Assembly: GCA_044220635.1 (NCBI GenBank)
Contig: JBGAQP010000001.1
Span: 124,001-188,000 of the forward strand
From: JBGAQP01 sp044220635
GTDB taxonomy: Bacteria > Pseudomonadota > Gammaproteobacteria > Burkholderiales > Usitatibacteraceae
Reading direction: 5' to 3'
Length of the DNA: 64,000 bases
Shown here: one piece after another, positions 34,252 to 43,078 of the stretch
Numbering within the stretch: position 1 is the stretch's first letter
Layout: every line of letters starts with the position of its first letter
Translations under genes and position numbers: made by a program
Notes under the pieces: model-generated
What the model was told of the DNA's origin: nothing
Seen by the model: only the letters and a program-made list of their open reading frames with translations
The model's database searches: none

Positions 34252-34718
34252 TCGCGGTGGTAGGGATGCCCGGCGAGGATCGACCAGGCGCGGTAGAGCT
34301 GCTCGGCGAGGACCACGCGCACGAGGGCGTGGGGCAGCGTGAGCGCGGAGAGCGAGACGAGCTTGTCGGCCTTCTCGCGAACCGCCTCCGAAAGGCCCTC
34401 CGCGCCGCCGATCGCGAACGCGGGGTGGGCGCCGTCGCGCATCCAGGCGGCGAGCATCACCGCGAGGCCCTGGGTCGTGACCGCGCGCCCGCGCTCGTCG
34501 AGGGCGAGGAGGGTCGCGCCCGCGGGGATCGCCGCGAGGATGCGCTCGCCCTCGATCGCCTTCGCCTTCCCGGCGTCCTTGCCGGGCCCGCCCCCGGAGG
34601 GCTTGAGCTCCACGAGCTCGAGGCGGATCTCCGGCGGCATCCGGCGCGCGTATTCCTGGAATCCCTCCTGGATCCAGGAGGGCATCCGGTGGCCCACCGA
34701 GACGATGGTCACGCGCAC
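34248..34718 (-). CDS. rlmH: 23S rRNA (pseudouridine-1915-N3)-methyltransferase
   Basis: A 156-residue SPOUT methyltransferase that modifies pseudouridine 1915 in helix 69 of 23S rRNA. The knot region LALDERGRAVTTQGLAVML...FAIGGAEGLSEAVREKADKLVSLSALTLPHALVRVVLAEQLYRAWSILAGHPYHRE is complete to the family's usual terminus. The GTG at 34718 (VRVTIVSVGHRMPSW) aligns with the known start and usual length. It lies between rsfS and maf. Confidence 0.94.
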   Translation of the reverse strand: MRVTIVSVGHRMPSWIQEGFQEYARRMPPEIRLELVELKPSGGGPGKDAGKAKAIEGERILAAIPAGATLLALDERGRAVTTQGLAVMLAAWMRDGAHPAFAIGGAEGLSEAVREKADKLVSLSALTLPHALVRVVLAEQLYRAWSILAGHPYHRE

Positions 34719-34729
34719 GGGGCCGGGTC

Positions 34730-35239
34730 TCAGGCGGCCTTGCGCCGCGCCTTCGGCTTCGATTTCGCGGCGGGAGGCTTCGCCGCCTTCTTCGCCGTCT
34801 TCTTCCTGCCCGCCGGGGCCTTCGCGGCCTTGCGCCGCGCGCCGGGCGCGATCGCCGGAAGCGCCGCGACGGGCACCGAGGGATTCACGGGCTCGTCGAA
34901 GCGCCCCTCCCCCCAGAGCTCCTCGAGGTTGTAGTAGGCGCGCACGGCCGGCTGCATCACGTGGGCGACCACGTCGCCCGTGTCCACGAGGATCCACTCG
35001 CCCGACTCCTCGCCCTCGACGCCGACGATGGGCGCGCCCGCCTCGCGCAGCCTGTCGCGCACGTGGCGCGCGAGCGCCTTGGTCTGGCGCGCGGAGTCCG
35101 CGCTCGCGATCACGATCCAGTCGAAGACGGAAGTGATCCTGCGCACGTCGATGGCGAGGATGTCGTGCGCCTTGATGTCCTCGAGGGCGGCGACGACGAG
35201 CTTCTTTCGGGCGAGGGTGGAGAGCGCGCGTTTCTTCAC
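34730..35239 (-). CDS. rsfS: Ribosomal silencing factor RsfS with a Lys/Ala-rich tail
   Basis: A 169-residue protein. The RsfS core is at about 10-115 (VVAALEDIKAHDILAIDVRRITSVFDWIVIASADSARQTKALARHV...GEWILVDTGDVVAHVMQPAVRAYYNLEELWGEG). It binds uL14 and blocks subunit joining when nutrients are scarce. Beyond the core is a 45-residue extension, of which the last 35 are mostly Lys, Ala, Pro and Arg, like a histone H1 tail. The GTG start overlaps the nadD stop (GTGA). Confidence 0.92.
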   Translation of the reverse strand: MKKRALSTLARKKLVVAALEDIKAHDILAIDVRRITSVFDWIVIASADSARQTKALARHVRDRLREAGAPIVGVEGEESGEWILVDTGDVVAHVMQPAVRAYYNLEELWGEGRFDEPVNPSVPVAALPAIAPGARRKAAKAPAGRKKTAKKAAKPPAAKSKPKARRKAA

Positions 35240-35892
35240 GGGGCCTTGGCGTAGAGCTGGTGGGAGCGGATGTAGTCGACCACGGGGTCGGGCGCGAGGT
35301 AGCGCAGGGAGGCACCCTCGGCGGCGAGCGCGCGCATCGAGGTCGAGGAGATGGCGAGCGGGGTCATCGCGAAGGTCATGACCTTGCCCGCGGGCGAGGC
35401 CTGGAGCTCGCGCAGGCTCAGCGTGATGCGCGGCCAGACATCGCGGGGGAACGCCCCGGGGCCCTTCGTGGCCCATTCGCGGTCGTCGCCGCGGATCGCG
35501 ACCGCGAAGTGCGCGAGCTCGAAGAGCTCCGTCCAGCGGTGCCAGGTGTCGATCCTCGCGAACGAGTCCGATCCCGCGAGGAAGACGAGCGGGGCCTGCG
35601 GGCCGCGCTCGGCGCGGATCTCGGCGAGGGTGTCCACGGTGTAGCTCGGGCCCGCGCGGCGGATCTCGCGGTCGTCGACGTCGAAGCGCGCGTCGCGGGC
35701 CGTGGCGAGCTTGAGCATCGTCAGGCGCTCGGCGGCGCTCGCGAGCGGGGCGCGCCCCCGCTGCCAGGGCTCGCCCGCGGGGATGAACACCACGCGCCCG
35801 AGCCCGAAGGCCTCGGCGAGCTCCGTGGCGAGCCGCAGGTGCCCGAAATGGACCGGGTCGAAGGTGCCGCCGAAGAGTCCGGTCGCGGCCAA
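35236..35892 (-). CDS. nadD: Nicotinate-mononucleotide adenylyltransferase
   Basis: A 218-residue nucleotidyltransferase that forms deamido-NAD in NAD synthesis. The signature GLFGGTFDPVHFGHLRLA is at the start and the C-terminal ISSTSMRALAAEG motif binds ATP. FLAGSDSFARIDTWHRW and DYIRSHQLY complete the family pattern. It starts one base after proA ends and overlaps rsfS, so proA-nadD-rsfS-rlmH-maf is one tight run. Confidence 0.95.
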   Translation of the reverse strand: MAATGLFGGTFDPVHFGHLRLATELAEAFGLGRVVFIPAGEPWQRGRAPLASAAERLTMLKLATARDARFDVDDREIRRAGPSYTVDTLAEIRAERGPQAPLVFLAGSDSFARIDTWHRWTELFELAHFAVAIRGDDREWATKGPGAFPRDVWPRITLSLRELQASPAGKVMTFAMTPLAISSTSMRALAAEGASLRYLAPDPVVDYIRSHQLYAKAP

Positions 35893-35893
35893 G

Positions 35894-37186
35894 TCAGCTG
35901 CGCACCTGCCCGTCGCCCAGCACGATCCACTTCTGCGAGGTGAGTCCCTCGAGGCCCACGGGGCCGCGGGCGTGGAGCTTGTTGGTCGAGATGCCGATCT
36001 CCGCGCCCAGGCCGTACTCGAAGCCGTCGGCGAAACGGGTCGAGGCGTTGACCATGACGCTCGCGGAGTCGACCTCGCGCAGGAAGCGCTGCGCCCGCGA
36101 CCAGTCCGCCGTGACGATCGCGTCCGTGTGCTGCGAGCCGTAGGCCGCGATGTGCGCGATCGCCTCCTCGAGGCCCGCCACCACGCGGATCGCGACGATG
36201 GGGGCGAGGTACTCCGCGAACCAGTCCTCCTCGGTGGCGTCCCTGAGCTTCTTCAGGCCGGCGCGGGCGAGGATCGCCTTCGACTGCGCGCAGCAACGCA
36301 TCTCCACGCCCTTCTCCGCGAAGCGCCGCCCGATGGCGGGCAGCGCATCGGAGGCGATCTCGGCGGCGACCAGCAAGGTCTCCATGGTGTTGCAGGTGCC
36401 GAAGCGCTGCGTCTTCGCGTTGTCGGCGATGGCGAGCGCCATCGCGGGGTCCGCCCCCGCGTCGACGTAGACGTGGCACACGCCGTCGAGGTGCCTGATC
36501 ACGGGCACGCGGGCCTCGCGCGAGATGCGCTCGACGAGGCTCTTGCCCCCGCGCGGCACGATCACGTCGATCCAGCGCTCGGCGGCGATCAGCTCGCCCA
36601 CCGCCGCGCGGTCGGTCGTGCCCACGAGCTGGATCGCGGCCTCCGGCAATCCCGCCGCCTTGAGCCCGAGGTGCAGGCAGGCGGCGATCGCCTGGTTCGA
36701 GTGCAGCGACTCGCTGCCGCCGCGCAGGATGGCGGCGTTGCCCGACTTGAGGCACAGCGCTCCCGCGTCGGCGGTCACGTCGGGGCGCGACTCGTAGATG
36801 ATGCCCACCACCCCCAGGGGCACGCGCATGCGCCCGACCTGGATCCCCGAGGGGCGGTAGCGCAGCTCCGTGACCTCGCCGACGGGATCGGCGAGCCGCG
36901 CCACCTGGCGCAGGCCCTCGGCCATCTCCTCGACGGCCTTCGCCGTGAGCTTCAGGCGGTCGATGAAGGCGTCGTCGTTGCCCTCGGCGCGGGCCGCCTT
37001 CACGTCGCGGGCGTTGGCCGAGAGGATCGTCTTCTCGCGGTCGACGAGCGCCCCGGCGGCGACCTCGAGCGCGCGGTTCTTCGCCGCGGTCGCCGCGCGC
37101 GAGATCTCGCGGCTCGCCCCGCGGGCGGCCTCGCCCAGCGCCTGCACCATCGCGCGGATCTCGGGGGGGGTCGTGGCGTCGTTCAT
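35894..37186 (-). CDS. proA: Gamma-glutamyl-phosphate reductase
   Basis: A 430-residue aldehyde-dehydrogenase-fold enzyme for the second step of proline synthesis. The catalytic cysteine lies in QRFGTCNTMETLLVA. Other blocks are VPLGVVGIIYESRPDVTADAGALCLKSGNAAILRGG and VMVNASTRFADGFEYGLGAEIGISTNKLHARGPVGLEGL. The frame extends upstream, but the ATG at 37186 (MNDATTPPEIRAMVQALG) fits the family. The window also has proC; proB is not seen. Confidence 0.95.
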   Translation of the reverse strand: MNDATTPPEIRAMVQALGEAARGASREISRAATAAKNRALEVAAGALVDREKTILSANARDVKAARAEGNDDAFIDRLKLTAKAVEEMAEGLRQVARLADPVGEVTELRYRPSGIQVGRMRVPLGVVGIIYESRPDVTADAGALCLKSGNAAILRGGSESLHSNQAIAACLHLGLKAAGLPEAAIQLVGTTDRAAVGELIAAERWIDVIVPRGGKSLVERISREARVPVIRHLDGVCHVYVDAGADPAMALAIADNAKTQRFGTCNTMETLLVAAEIASDALPAIGRRFAEKGVEMRCCAQSKAILARAGLKKLRDATEEDWFAEYLAPIVAIRVVAGLEEAIAHIAAYGSQHTDAIVTADWSRAQRFLREVDSASVMVNASTRFADGFEYGLGAEIGISTNKLHARGPVGLEGLTSQKWIVLGDGQVRS

Positions 37187-37214
37187 GTGGGTGTCCGGTG
37201 TCGGGTCCCGGCGC

Positions 37215-38213
37215 TCAGGCGGCGATCCCCAGGGCGGGCTTGCCGGCGAGGGCGAGCGCGAGCTCGAGCATTTCGTCCCAGGCATCGCCCGTCTCGACGC
37301 CTTTAATCATGCGGTCGATCCGGTGGGCCCGCAAGAGTTGCGCGGCGAGCGCGCCGCGGTCCAGGCGCCGCGCCGTGGCGGCGAGCGCCTGCGCCCGCTC
37401 GGGCGGCATCCAGCGCCGCGGCCGCTGGCCCGAGGCGATCGCGAGGAGCGAGCGCAGCTCCTCGGCGAGCGTCCAGAGCGCGAGCAAGGCGGGCTCGCCC
37501 TCGGCCTCGAGGGAGGCGACCGCGCGGGCGATGCGCGCGGCGTCCCCGGCGTGGATCGCCTCGAGAAGCTGGTCGCGCTCGAAGCGCGAGACGTCGGTGA
37601 CCGCCTCGCGGATCGATTCGAGGGCGATCTCGCCCGCGGGCAGCAGGAGGGCGAGCTTCTCGACCTCCTGCTTCGCGGCGAGGAGGTTGCCCTCGACCCG
37701 CTCGGCGAGCCACTCGAGCGTCTCGAGGGCGGCCCGCTGGCCCTGTTGCGCGAGCCGCTCGGCGAGCCACTGCGGCAGCTCGTCGCGCGAGACCGGCTTC
37801 GCCTCCACGACCACGCCGGCGGCGTCGAGCGCGCCGAACCACGCGGTCTTCAGGGCCTGCCAGTCGAGCTCGGGCAGGAGCACGAGCGTCACCGCATCCT
37901 CCGGAAGCCGCGCGCAATACGCCTCGATCGCCCGGCCGCCTTCCGTCCCGGGCTTGCCCGTCGGGATGCGGATCTCGATGAGGCGCCTGGCGGCGAAGAG
38001 CGAGAGGTTGGCGCCCGAGGCGGCGAGCCGGGACCAGTCGCAGCCGGGCTCCGCGGTGAAGACCTCGCGCTCGGCGCAGCCCTCGCGGCGCGCCGCCTCG
38101 CGCAGGCGGTCGGCGGCCTCGAGCGCGAGCAGCGCCTCGGCGCCGTGGATCGCGTAAAGCGCTCCCAGGCCCTTCTTCAGGTGGCTCGCGAGGCCCTTCG
38201 TGGCGATGCGCAC
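37215..38213 (-). CDS. holA: DNA polymerase III delta subunit
   Basis: A 332-residue clamp-loader subunit that opens the beta clamp. The family is weakly conserved, but the N-terminal GLGALYAIHGAEALLALEAADRLREAARREG, the middle LVLLPELDWQALKTAWFGALDAAG, and the C-terminal LWTLAEELRSLLAIASGQ and RIDRMIKGVETGDAWDEMLELAL are typical. Position is also diagnostic: it lies between lptE and proA, downstream of leuS. Confidence 0.92.
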   Translation of the reverse strand: MRIATKGLASHLKKGLGALYAIHGAEALLALEAADRLREAARREGCAEREVFTAEPGCDWSRLAASGANLSLFAARRLIEIRIPTGKPGTEGGRAIEAYCARLPEDAVTLVLLPELDWQALKTAWFGALDAAGVVVEAKPVSRDELPQWLAERLAQQGQRAALETLEWLAERVEGNLLAAKQEVEKLALLLPAGEIALESIREAVTDVSRFERDQLLEAIHAGDAARIARAVASLEAEGEPALLALWTLAEELRSLLAIASGQRPRRWMPPERAQALAATARRLDRGALAAQLLRAHRIDRMIKGVETGDAWDEMLELALALAGKPALGIAA

Positions 38214-38214
38214 C

Positions 38215-38706
38215 TCAGCCCCCCCGGCGCACGAGGGCGATGCGCCGCAGGATCTGGCCCGCGGCGTCGACCTGCATGTCGCGGTAGAGGAGCTGCTCCT
38301 CGGCCTCCTTCGCGAGCGGGGCGGACTCGCTGTAGGTGACCACGCGGCGCACGTCGATCTGGGAGGGCGCGATGAGCGGCTCCTCGCGCCCCGGCGCCGT
38401 GAGCTGGTAGCTCACGAGCAGGCGCAGCTGGTACTCGTACACGCGGCCCGCGCCGGTCAGGGTGAAGATCGTCTTGTCGCGCGACTCCGCGAGGATGCGC
38501 AGGTGCGCCTCGGCGTCCGCGGGCTTCGCCGCGAGCTGCGTGGGACCGGCGGCGAGGAAGCGGCGGATCTCGGCGGCGACCTGCGAGGCGACGTCGGCCG
38601 AAAGGTGCAGGCTCGCGAGCCCCATGGGGGCGTCGCCGCGCAGCTGGAAGCCGCAGGCGGCGAGCGCCAGGCCCGCGGCGGCGAGCGCGACCCTAGACGA
38701 CCACAT
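38215..38706 (-). CDS. lptE: LPS-assembly lipoprotein LptE
   Basis: A 163-residue outer-membrane lipoprotein that plugs the LptD barrel during LPS export. The lipobox LAACGFQLRG (lipidated Cys18) follows a short hydrophobic signal, and CGFQLRG is the usual LptE start. The C-terminal region VVTYSESAPLAKEAEEQLLYRDMQVDAAGQILRRIA is characteristic. Its start overlaps the end of leuS by 14 bases. Confidence 0.93.
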   Translation of the reverse strand: MWSSRVALAAAGLALAACGFQLRGDAPMGLASLHLSADVASQVAAEIRRFLAAGPTQLAAKPADAEAHLRILAESRDKTIFTLTGAGRVYEYQLRLLVSYQLTAPGREEPLIAPSQIDVRRVVTYSESAPLAKEAEEQLLYRDMQVDAAGQILRRIALVRRGG

Positions 38707-41299
38707 TCACGAGGCGCCCGGGAACGACGACCACCTTCTTCGGCGCGCGCCCCTCGGCGAACTTCGCCACCACGGGGTGCGCCCGGGCCATCGCCTCGAT
38801 CGCCTCGCGGCTCGCGGAGGCGGGGACGTCCATGTGGCCGCGCAGTTTCCCGTTGACCTGCAGCACGAGCTGGATCGAATCCTGCACGAGGGCGGCGGCG
38901 TCCACCGCGGGCCAGGGCTGGTCGACGAGGCGCGTGCCGGGCCTGAGCTCGCGCCAGAGCGCCGTCGCGATGTGCGGCACGACGGGAGAGAGCAGGAGCA
39001 CGGCGCCCTCGAGCACCTCCTGGGCGACGGCGCGCGCCTCGACGCCCTCGAGGGGTGTGTCGGCGTAGAGGTTCAGGAGCTCGCGCACGGCGGCGATCGC
39101 GGTGTTGAACTGCATGCGCCGGCCGTAGTCGTCGGCGACCTTCTCGATGGTCCGGTGCAGCTTGAAGCGCAGCTGGCGCAGCGCTTCCGGGAGCTCGCCG
39201 CCGCGGCTCGCCGCCACGGGACCCGCCTGCAGGTGGTCGTGGACCATCTTCCAGAACCGGCGCAGGAACTTCGAGGAGCCCTCGATGCTGTCGTCGGACC
39301 ACAGGATGGTGTCCGTGGGCGGGCTCGCCGACATCACGTAGAGCCGCGCGGTGTCCGCGCCGTAGCGGTCGATCATGTCCTGGGGGTCCACCCCGTTCTT
39401 CTTCGACTTGGACATCGTGCCGATCCCGCCGTAGTCCACGGGGCGGCCGTCGGCCCTGAGCACGGCCGAGCTGACCGCGCCCTCGGCGTCGAGCTTCACC
39501 TCGACCTCGTCGGGGGCGAAGTACTCGATCGCGCCCTTGTCGGTGCGCCGGGAGAAGATGTGGTTGAGGACCATGCCCTGCGTGAGCAGGTTCGCGAACG
39601 GCTCGTCCACGGCGACGAGCCCCATGTCGCGCATCACCTTGGTCCAGAAGCGCGCGTAGAGCAGGTGCAGGATCGCGTGCTCGATGCCCCCGATGTACTG
39701 GTCCATGGGCATCCAGTACCGCGCGCGCTCGTCGACCATCGCGCTCGCGTCGGGGCAGGTGTAGCGCATGTAGTACCAGGACGAGTCCACGAAGGTGTCC
39801 ATGGTGTCCGTCTCGCGCCGCGCGGGGCCGCCGCACGACGGGCACTTGCACTCGAAGAACGCGGGCGACTTCGCGAGCGGGCTTCCGCTGCCGTCGGGCA
39901 CGAGGTCCTCGGGCAGCACCACGGGGAGCTCGGCGTCGGGGACCGCGACGTCGCCGCACTTCGGGCACTGCACGATCGGGATGGGCGTCCCCCAGTAGCG
40001 CTGGCGCGAGATCCCCCAGTCGCGCAGGCGGTACTGCACGCGGCGGCTGCCGAGCCCCATCGCCTCGAGGTCGCGGGCGACCGCCTCGATCGCCCCGTCC
40101 TGCGCGAGGCCGTCGTACTGGCCCGAGTTCACGCAGCGCCCCGCGGCCTCGTACCACGGCTGCCAGGCGTCGGTGGAGTAGGGCTGGCCGTCCACGTCGA
40201 TCACGGGCCGGATCGCGAGGCCGTACTTCTTCGCGAAGGCGAAGTCGCGCTCGTCGTGGCCGGGAACGGCCATCACCGCGCCCTCGCCGTAGCCCATCAG
40301 GACGTAGTTGCCCACCCACACCTCGACGGGCTCGCCCGTGAACGGGTGGAGCACGAAGAGCCCCGTGGGCAGGCCCTTCTTCTCCATCGTCGCGAGCTCG
40401 GCCTCCTGCACGCCGCCGCGCTTGCACTCCTCGATGAAGGCCGCGAGCCGCGGGTTGCCCTTCGCCGCCTCGGCGGCGAGCGGGTGCTCCGCCGCCACCG
40501 CCGCGAAGGTGATGCCCATGATCGTGTCGGCGCGCGTGGTGAAGACCTTGAGGCCGGGTTTGCCGTCGGCCATGCGCTTCGCCGTCTCCGCGGCGTACGG
40601 GAGCGTGAACTCCACGCCCACCGAGCGGCCGATCCAGTTTCGCTGCATCTGCTTCACCTGCTCGGGCCAGCCCAGGGCGTCGAGGGCCTCGAGCAGCTCG
40701 TCGGCGTATCGCGTGATCCGCATGTACCACATCGGGATCTCGCGCTTCTCGACCGGAGCGCCCGTGCGCCAGCCGCGGCCGTCGATCACCTGCTCGTTGG
40801 CGAGCACGGTCTGGTCCACCGGGTCCCAGTTCACCACCCCGGTCTTCTTGTAGACGAGGCCCTTCTCGCGCATGCGCAGGAACAGCCACTGGTTCCAGCG
40901 GTAGTAGGCGGGCGAGCAGGTGGCGACTTCGCGCGTCCAGTCGATCGACCAGCCCATCGCCTGGCACTGCTTCTTCATGTAGGCGATGTTGTCCCAGGTC
41001 CACTTCGCCGGCGGAACGCCATTGGCCATCGCGGCGTTCTCCGCCGGCAGTCCGAAGGCGTCCCAGCCCATGGGCATGAGGACGTTCATGCCCTTCATGC
41101 GCAGGTAATGGCAGAGCGCGTCGTTGATCGTGTAGTTGCGCACGTGCCCCATGTGGAGCTTGCCCGAGGGGTAGGGCAGCATCGACACGCAGTAGTACTT
41201 GGGCTTCGCGGAGGCGTCGGGCGCGACGAAGGCGCGCGAGGCGGCCCACTCGGCCTGGACCTGCGGCTCGATCGTCTTCGGGTGGTATTGGGGGTCCAT
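38693..41299 (-). CDS. leuS: Leucyl-tRNA synthetase
   Basis: An 868-residue class I synthetase. The HIGH motif is HMGH (49-52) and the KMSKS motif is MSKSK (629-633, in GTMSKSKKNG). The editing domain in CP1 carries TTRADTIMGITFAAVAAEHPLA. The WD/HxG region, the zinc-like CPKCGD and CKCPSCGG pairs, and the anticodon-binding C-terminus with VNGKLRGHMDVPA are present. It heads the leuS-lptE-holA run, with a TATAAT box upstream. Confidence 0.97.
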   Translation of the reverse strand: MDPQYHPKTIEPQVQAEWAASRAFVAPDASAKPKYYCVSMLPYPSGKLHMGHVRNYTINDALCHYLRMKGMNVLMPMGWDAFGLPAENAAMANGVPPAKWTWDNIAYMKKQCQAMGWSIDWTREVATCSPAYYRWNQWLFLRMREKGLVYKKTGVVNWDPVDQTVLANEQVIDGRGWRTGAPVEKREIPMWYMRITRYADELLEALDALGWPEQVKQMQRNWIGRSVGVEFTLPYAAETAKRMADGKPGLKVFTTRADTIMGITFAAVAAEHPLAAEAAKGNPRLAAFIEECKRGGVQEAELATMEKKGLPTGLFVLHPFTGEPVEVWVGNYVLMGYGEGAVMAVPGHDERDFAFAKKYGLAIRPVIDVDGQPYSTDAWQPWYEAAGRCVNSGQYDGLAQDGAIEAVARDLEAMGLGSRRVQYRLRDWGISRQRYWGTPIPIVQCPKCGDVAVPDAELPVVLPEDLVPDGSGSPLAKSPAFFECKCPSCGGPARRETDTMDTFVDSSWYYMRYTCPDASAMVDERARYWMPMDQYIGGIEHAILHLLYARFWTKVMRDMGLVAVDEPFANLLTQGMVLNHIFSRRTDKGAIEYFAPDEVEVKLDAEGAVSSAVLRADGRPVDYGGIGTMSKSKKNGVDPQDMIDRYGADTARLYVMSASPPTDTILWSDDSIEGSSKFLRRFWKMVHDHLQAGPVAASRGGELPEALRQLRFKLHRTIEKVADDYGRRMQFNTAIAAVRELLNLYADTPLEGVEARAVAQEVLEGAVLLLSPVVPHIATALWRELRPGTRLVDQPWPAVDAAALVQDSIQLVLQVNGKLRGHMDVPASASREAIEAMARAHPVVAKFAEGRAPKKVVVVPGRLVNVVV

Positions 41300-41334
41300 G
41301 GCGCCGGCGCCGGAGCGCGGTGGTCGAGCGTGAA

Positions 41335-41340
41335 ATTATA
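41335..41340 (-). promoter_or_regulatory. -10 box of leuS
   Basis: Read on the minus strand this is a perfect TATAAT, 35 bases before the leuS ATG. The -35 position has no clear TTGACA. The 142-bp gap to the divergent IPTL-CTERM gene contains no other evident gene. Confidence 0.5.
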
Positions 41341-41441
41341 TCAGGGGGGTCCTCTTCGCCTGCGGCGCGGCGCCCGCGTTGCCGGGGGCCCGCGCCTGTG
41401 CTATCTAGCGGTTGCGGGATTCCGAGGGGAGGAGCCACGAG

Positions 41442-43004
41442 ATGGAAACGACGCTCCGGTTGCGCAAGTTGGCGGGAACCCTGCTCATCTCGGCCGCAAT
41501 CGTCTGGGGGGCGGTGCCGACCGGCGCCTTCGCCGTGGACTGGGACGGCGACGGCGGCAACAACAACTGGAGCACCGCGGCGAACTGGGTCGGAGGCGCC
41601 GCGCCCGCGAGCGCCAACACCACGGTCATCACTTTCGGCGCGGCGGGCACCACCTTCACGCCGGTCGCCGACGCCGCCTGGACGCTCAACCAGCTCTCGC
41701 TCACCGGGGGCACGGCCTATGCCCTCAGCGGATCCACCCTCACCTTCGACGGCGCGTCGGCCCAGTGCACGGTGTCGGGCGCGGCGCACACGATCGCGAA
41801 CGCCCTGGTCGTCGCCGCGCCGCTGACCGTGAACAACGCGGTCGACGTCACCCTGTCCGGGGCGATTGGCGGCGCCGGGGGCGACCTCACGAAGACGGGC
41901 ACGGGGCGGCTCGTCCTCTCGGGCGCCTCGACCCTGGCGGGCACCACCTTCGCGAACGCGGGCGTCCTGCAGCTGGGCGACGGCGGCCCCGAGCCGTCGA
42001 CCTTCGGTCCGGTCGTCGTGAACGCGGCGCTGGAGACGAACGTGACCGGCGGGCTGACGCTTCAGGGCACGACGGGCACGGGCTCGCTCACGGTGCTCGG
42101 CGGCGGTCTGATCTCGATCGGGCCGGACTTCGCGCACACGGGGACGACGACGGTGAATGCCGGGGGCCTGCTCGGGGGGCACTTCCCGAACAGCGGGCGG
42201 CTGACGATCGCCGCGACCGGGCGGGTGGACACTTTCGACAGCGTGTTCGGTTCGCTCGCCGGGGCCGGAGAGCTCAACACGAACGGACTGATGGTGACGG
42301 TCGGGGGCGACAACACGAGCACGACCTTCTCGGGGACGATCGGCGGCGGCGGGGGAGGCATCACGAAGGCGGGCACGGGCACGCTCACGCTCACGGGAGC
42401 CAGCACGTACACGGGCGGCACGAGCGTGAACGGCGGCAGGCTCTTCGTGAACGGCACGATTCCCGGCACCGTGACCGTGAACGCGGGCGGACTCCTCGGC
42501 GGCACGGGAACGGTGAGCGGGCCGGTCGTCGTGAACGCGGGCGGCACGATCGCCCCGGGCCTGAGCCCCGGCCAGTTGAACACGGGCAGCATCAACATCG
42601 CGGGCGTCTTCCTCGAGGAGATCGAGGGCACGGCGCTCGGCACGCAGTACGACAACCTGAACGTCACCGGAACGGTGAACTTCGCCGCCACCGCGACCCT
42701 CACGCTCGCGGGCGCCTATGCGCCCGTCGCCGGCGACACCTTCATCATCGTCTCGAACGACGGGGCCGATGCGGTGACCGGCACCTTCACCGGGCTCGCG
42801 GAGGGCGCGACGATCGTCTTCAACGGCGCGCAGCTGCGGATCAGCTACGTGGGCGGCGACGGCAACGACGTGGTGCTGACGGCGCTCTCGACCGGCGTCG
42901 GGCCCACCGTGGCCATCCCGACGCTGCCGGGCTGGGGCCTGCTCGTCCTCTCGGCCCTGATGGCCGCCGCGGGGCTTGCCGCGGCGCGCCGGGCGCGGAC
43001 ATGA
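41442..43004 (+). CDS. Surface protein with autotransporter-type repeats and IPTL-CTERM anchor
   Basis: A 520-residue exported protein. The ATG at 41442 has GGGGAGGAG upstream and gives a signal peptide (LAGTLLISAAIVWGAVPTGAFA). The body is a low-complexity beta-helix of the passenger-repeat type: repeated GTGxLTLTGASTYTGGTxVNGGxL units, rich in Gly, Thr and Val. The C-terminus IPTLPGWGLLVLSALMAAAGLAAARRAR is an IPTL-CTERM sorting signal: motif, hydrophobic span, basic cluster. There is no beta-barrel, so it should be processed and anchored by an exosortase-like system not seen here. Probably an adhesin or matrix protein. Confidence 0.8.
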   Translation: METTLRLRKLAGTLLISAAIVWGAVPTGAFAVDWDGDGGNNNWSTAANWVGGAAPASANTTVITFGAAGTTFTPVADAAWTLNQLSLTGGTAYALSGSTLTFDGASAQCTVSGAAHTIANALVVAAPLTVNNAVDVTLSGAIGGAGGDLTKTGTGRLVLSGASTLAGTTFANAGVLQLGDGGPEPSTFGPVVVNAALETNVTGGLTLQGTTGTGSLTVLGGGLISIGPDFAHTGTTTVNAGGLLGGHFPNSGRLTIAATGRVDTFDSVFGSLAGAGELNTNGLMVTVGGDNTSTTFSGTIGGGGGGITKAGTGTLTLTGASTYTGGTSVNGGRLFVNGTIPGTVTVNAGGLLGGTGTVSGPVVVNAGGTIAPGLSPGQLNTGSINIAGVFLEEIEGTALGTQYDNLNVTGTVNFAATATLTLAGAYAPVAGDTFIIVSNDGADAVTGTFTGLAEGATIVFNGAQLRISYVGGDGNDVVLTALSTGVGPTVAIPTLPGWGLLVLSALMAAAGLAAARRART

Positions 43005-43078
43005 GGCGCCGGGCGCGGCCCGCATCCGGGGCGCCGGCCGCCGCGTAGATGCCCGGACAGGAATCCACGGAGAACAAG

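Noticed and set aside
38462..43048. 1528-codon plus-strand frame across lptE, leuS and the IPTL gene
   Set aside because: It runs antisense to leuS and out of frame with the IPTL gene. Its composition is the usual artefact of high third-position GC.
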